Assembly: GCA_904502105.1 (NCBI GenBank)
Contig: CAJGDF010000063.1
Coordinates: 1-8,831 of the forward strand
Reading direction: 5' to 3'
DNA from: an uncultured Clostridia bacterium
Lineage (GTDB): Bacteria > Bacillota > Clostridia > Oscillospirales > UBA644
Length of the DNA stretch: 8,831 nucleotides
Shown: positions 6,795 to 8,831 of the stretch, piece after piece
How the letters are laid out: each line of letters starts with the position of its first letter
How positions within the stretch are numbered: the stretch's first letter is position 1
Made by a program: the position numbers and the translations under genes
The notes under the pieces: generated by a model
Seen by the model: the letters and a program-made list of their open reading frames with translations, nothing else
Told to the model about the DNA's origin: nothing
Database searches by the model: none

Positions 6795-7412
6795 TTACTG
6801 CTTCATTTTCGCTTTCAGGTGATAGATAGGCTGACCCATTTCGGTGAAACGTTCTTCATATTCGGTCATTGCGGGGTTGTAGATGCCGCTTTCGTGAAGA
6901 TCCTCGGTGTAATCGAAGATTTCAAAGCCGTTTTCTTTTATCTCTTCAACGGAGAATTCAAAGAGGGGATGGTTGTCTGTTTTGAAAGCGATGATGCCGT
7001 CTTTTTTAAGCAGCTTTTTGTATCTTTCAAGATAGTTTTTGTGAGTAAGTCTTCTCTTTGCGGCGCGTTTTTTCGGCCAGGGGTCGGAGAAGTTCAAAAA
7101 GATGGTGTCTATGCTGTTTTCGGGGCACATTTCGAGAAGATCGTCTGCGCTTCCGATTATGTATTTTATGTTGTCAAGCTGCTTTGCCGCACCCTTTTCG
7201 ATAGCCATTACCATGATATCCTTCATGATCTCGATAGCGTAAAAGAGGCAGTTTTCTTTTTCGGCAACCTCTGCCGCAAATTTGCCCTTGCCGCAGCCGA
7301 TCTCAAGGTATACGGGCTTGTCGTTGCCTTCGGGGATCTCTATTTTTTCAACGATGTAGTCTGAACAGCGTTCGAGACGCGCATCACAGTTCTTTTTCTT
7401 TCTTGCTCGCAT
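6795..7412 (-). CDS. trmB: tRNA (guanine-N7-)-methyltransferase (m7G46)
   Basis: TrmB uses S-adenosylmethionine to methylate N7 of G46 in the variable loop of tRNAs. Length is 205 residues, within the usual bacterial range. The Rossmann SAM motif is LEIGCGKGKF (36-45), with the acidic ribose-binding region near Glu61. The hallmark NFSDPWPKKRAAKRRLTH (107-124) carries the catalytic Asp and the tRNA-binding basic residues. FKTDN (143-147) and the C-terminal signature TEYEERF (183-189) complete the family pattern. GGAG at 7423-7420 is 7 bases before the ATG and supports the start. The gap from mnmG is 15 bases and contains this ribosome site, so the two are co-transcribed; both products modify tRNA. 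The next gene, dedA-like, begins 15 bases downstream. Confidence 0.96.
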   Translation of the reverse strand: MRARKKKNCDARLERCSDYIVEKIEIPEGNDKPVYLEIGCGKGKFAAEVAEKENCLFYAIEIMKDIMVMAIEKGAAKQLDNIKYIIGSADDLLEMCPENSIDTIFLNFSDPWPKKRAAKRRLTHKNYLERYKKLLKKDGIIAFKTDNHPLFEFSVEEIKENGFEIFDYTEDLHESGIYNPAMTEYEERFTEMGQPIYHLKAKMKQ

Positions 7413-7427
7413 AATTTATCTCCAAAA

Positions 7428-8831
7428 TCAAATATATTTAAAGTGAACCAAAAGTATTGCAATATCTGCAGGTGAAACGCCCGATATACGCCCTGCCTGA
7501 CCGATGTTTGACGGCTTGACGGCGTTCAGCTTCTGCCTTGCTTCGAGACGCAGACCTGCAAGAGATGCATAGTCGAAATCTTCGGGAAGTCGCTTCTGCT
7601 CAAGCTTTTTGAACTGCTCGACCTGCTCGGTCTGACGTTTTATGTAGCCGTCGTATTTAACGGTTATTTCAACCTCCGATCTTACCGATTCGGGAAGCTC
7701 GGGGCGGTCTTTATCAACTGCCGCGAGAGAATCGTAAGTTATTTCGGGTCGTCTTAACAGATCCGCAACGGATATGCCCGTTGTTACGGCGGAAGAATTA
7801 CGTTCTGCCAAAAATTCCTTGAGATTGCCGTTGGGGGAGAGATATGTTGCTTCAACACGCTCTGTTTCAGCCCTTATCATATCCCATTTTTCGTTGAAAT
7901 GCGCCCAGCGCTCGTCGTTTATAAGCCCGATCTTTCTTCCGTAGGGCATGAGACGTTCATCGGCATTGTCCTGACGTAAAAGCAAACGGTATTCGGAGCG
8001 TGAGGTCATTATTCTGTACGGCTCACGGGTGCCTTTCGTTACAAGATCGTCGATAAGCGTTCCGATATAGCTCGTGCTTCGGTCAAGAATAAGCGGCTCT
8101 TCGCCTTTGAGCTTCAACGATGCGTTTATACCCGCAATAAGACCCTGCGCCGCAGCTTCTTCGTAGCCTGATGTTCCGTTAAACTGACCTGCGCCGTAAA
8201 GATTTCTGATCTTTTTGAATTCGAGCGTTGCGCGAAGCTCAAGCGGATCAACACAGTCGTATTCAATAGCGTAGCCTATTCTCATTATCTCGGCATTTTC
8301 AAAGCCGGGGAGGGTGTGGATCATTTCTATCTGAACGTCTTCCGGAAGCGATGACGACATACCCTGAAGATACATCTCCTCGGTGTCTCTTCCCGTCGGC
8401 TCCAAAAAGAGCTGATGGCGTTCTTTATCCGCAAAACGCACGATCTTGTCTTCTATCGAGGGGCAGTAACGCGGACCGATGCCGTGAATGTTGCCCGAAT
8501 AGAGGGGGGAGCGGTGAAGATTGTCTTTTATTACCTGATGAGTTTTTTCGTTTGTGTAAACAAGCCAGCACGGTTCGAGGTTTTCACCGATATATTTATC
8601 CTCGTTTTCAAAGGACATCGGCACGATCTTATCGTCACCGTCCTGACGCTCAAGCTTTGTAAGATCAACGGAACGGCGGTTGATTCGTGACGGAGTACCC
8701 GTTTTGAAGCGCATCATCGAAACGCCCTTGTCTTCAATGCTTTTTGTAAGCTTCGTTGCCGCAAACATTCCGTCGGGGCCGCCGCAGAATGAGTGGTCAC
8801 CGACGATTATTCTGCCGTTCAGGTATGTGCC
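7428..8831 (-). CDS. mnmG: tRNA uridine-5-carboxymethylaminomethyl modification enzyme, C-terminal three quarters (cut by right edge)
   Basis: MnmG (GidA), with MnmE, adds the carboxymethylaminomethyl group to wobble U34 of certain tRNAs, using FAD, NADH and methylene-THF. The frame is open to base 8831 (G-T-Y-L-N-G-R), so the Met at 8768 is internal and 467 residues are present of about 620-630; the N-terminal FAD GxGxxG loop lies outside. Visible motifs, numbered in the fragment, are RFKTGTPSR (41-49), GIGPRYCPSIEDK (117-129) with Cys123 matching E. coli Cys277, EPTGRDTEEMYLQG (144-157), GAGQFNGTSGYEEAAAQG (213-230), and SYIGTLIDDLVTKG followed by EPYRIMTSRSEYRLLLRQDN (270-289). The helical C-terminal domain that binds MnmE is complete, ending near a typical SGVSPADIAILL stretch. 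The stop is TGA at 7430-7428. It is followed by trmB rather than the rsmG often found after mnmG in Firmicutes. Confidence 0.97.
   Translation of the reverse strand, partial: GTYLNGRIIVGDHSFCGGPDGMFAATKLTKSIEDKGVSMMRFKTGTPSRINRRSVDLTKLERQDGDDKIVPMSFENEDKYIGENLEPCWLVYTNEKTHQVIKDNLHRSPLYSGNIHGIGPRYCPSIEDKIVRFADKERHQLFLEPTGRDTEEMYLQGMSSSLPEDVQIEMIHTLPGFENAEIMRIGYAIEYDCVDPLELRATLEFKKIRNLYGAGQFNGTSGYEEAAAQGLIAGINASLKLKGEEPLILDRSTSYIGTLIDDLVTKGTREPYRIMTSRSEYRLLLRQDNADERLMPYGRKIGLINDERWAHFNEKWDMIRAETERVEATYLSPNGNLKEFLAERNSSAVTTGISVADLLRRPEITYDSLAAVDKDRPELPESVRSEVEITVKYDGYIKRQTEQVEQFKKLEQKRLPEDFDYASLAGLRLEARQKLNAVKPSNIGQAGRISGVSPADIAILLVHFKYI

Noticed and set aside
6750..7364. Rightward 204-codon open frame opposite trmB
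   Set aside because: It overlaps a certain gene (trmB) on the other strand, lacks a ribosome site, and its translation has the Phe/Val-rich look of a reverse-strand shadow.

Overview
The window looks like a chromosomal housekeeping segment from a low-to-moderate GC Firmicute, most likely a member of the Clostridia (gut Oscillospirales-like). This is inferred from protein style and gene set, not from a search: Firmicute-type GyrB/GyrA, a one-subunit (alpha2) glycyl-tRNA synthetase, a PPi-type phosphofructokinase, and strong GGAGG-like ribosome sites. I see no insertion sequence, CRISPR array, tRNA or rRNA.

Layout. Rightward block (1-4468): the C-terminal end of gyrB, cut by the left edge; complete gyrA 13 bases later, with a ribosome site that overlaps the gyrB stop; then glyS (alpha2 GlyRS), 42 bases after gyrA and possibly with its own promoter at the gyrA 3' end. 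Leftward block (8831-4878): mnmG, cut by the right edge, then trmB, a DedA/VTT membrane protein and a PPi-type pfk. The gaps here are 3-15 bases, so this is very probably one operon. It ends at a clear intrinsic terminator at 4801-4842.

The two blocks converge on a 409-base gap (4469-4877) that holds no protein gene but is dense in structure: a perfect symmetric terminator after glyS, a 22-bp AT palindrome, a 51-nt unbulged hairpin, a near-consensus leftward sigma-A promoter with an extended -10, and the pfk terminator. Promoter plus hairpin define a candidate free-standing small RNA of about 117 nt on the minus strand. It carries an unpaired CUCCUUU stretch that could pair with Shine-Dalgarno sequences. 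This is the most interesting item in the window and I recognise no described family for it.

Functionally, GyrA and GyrB form DNA gyrase, GlyS charges tRNA-Gly, MnmG and TrmB modify tRNA (wobble U34 and m7G46), DedA is a probable lipid scramblase/flippase-type membrane protein, and Pfk carries out the committed step of glycolysis, probably reversibly with pyrophosphate. Apart from the gyrase pair and the tRNA theme shared by glyS, mnmG and trmB, I see no single pathway joining them.
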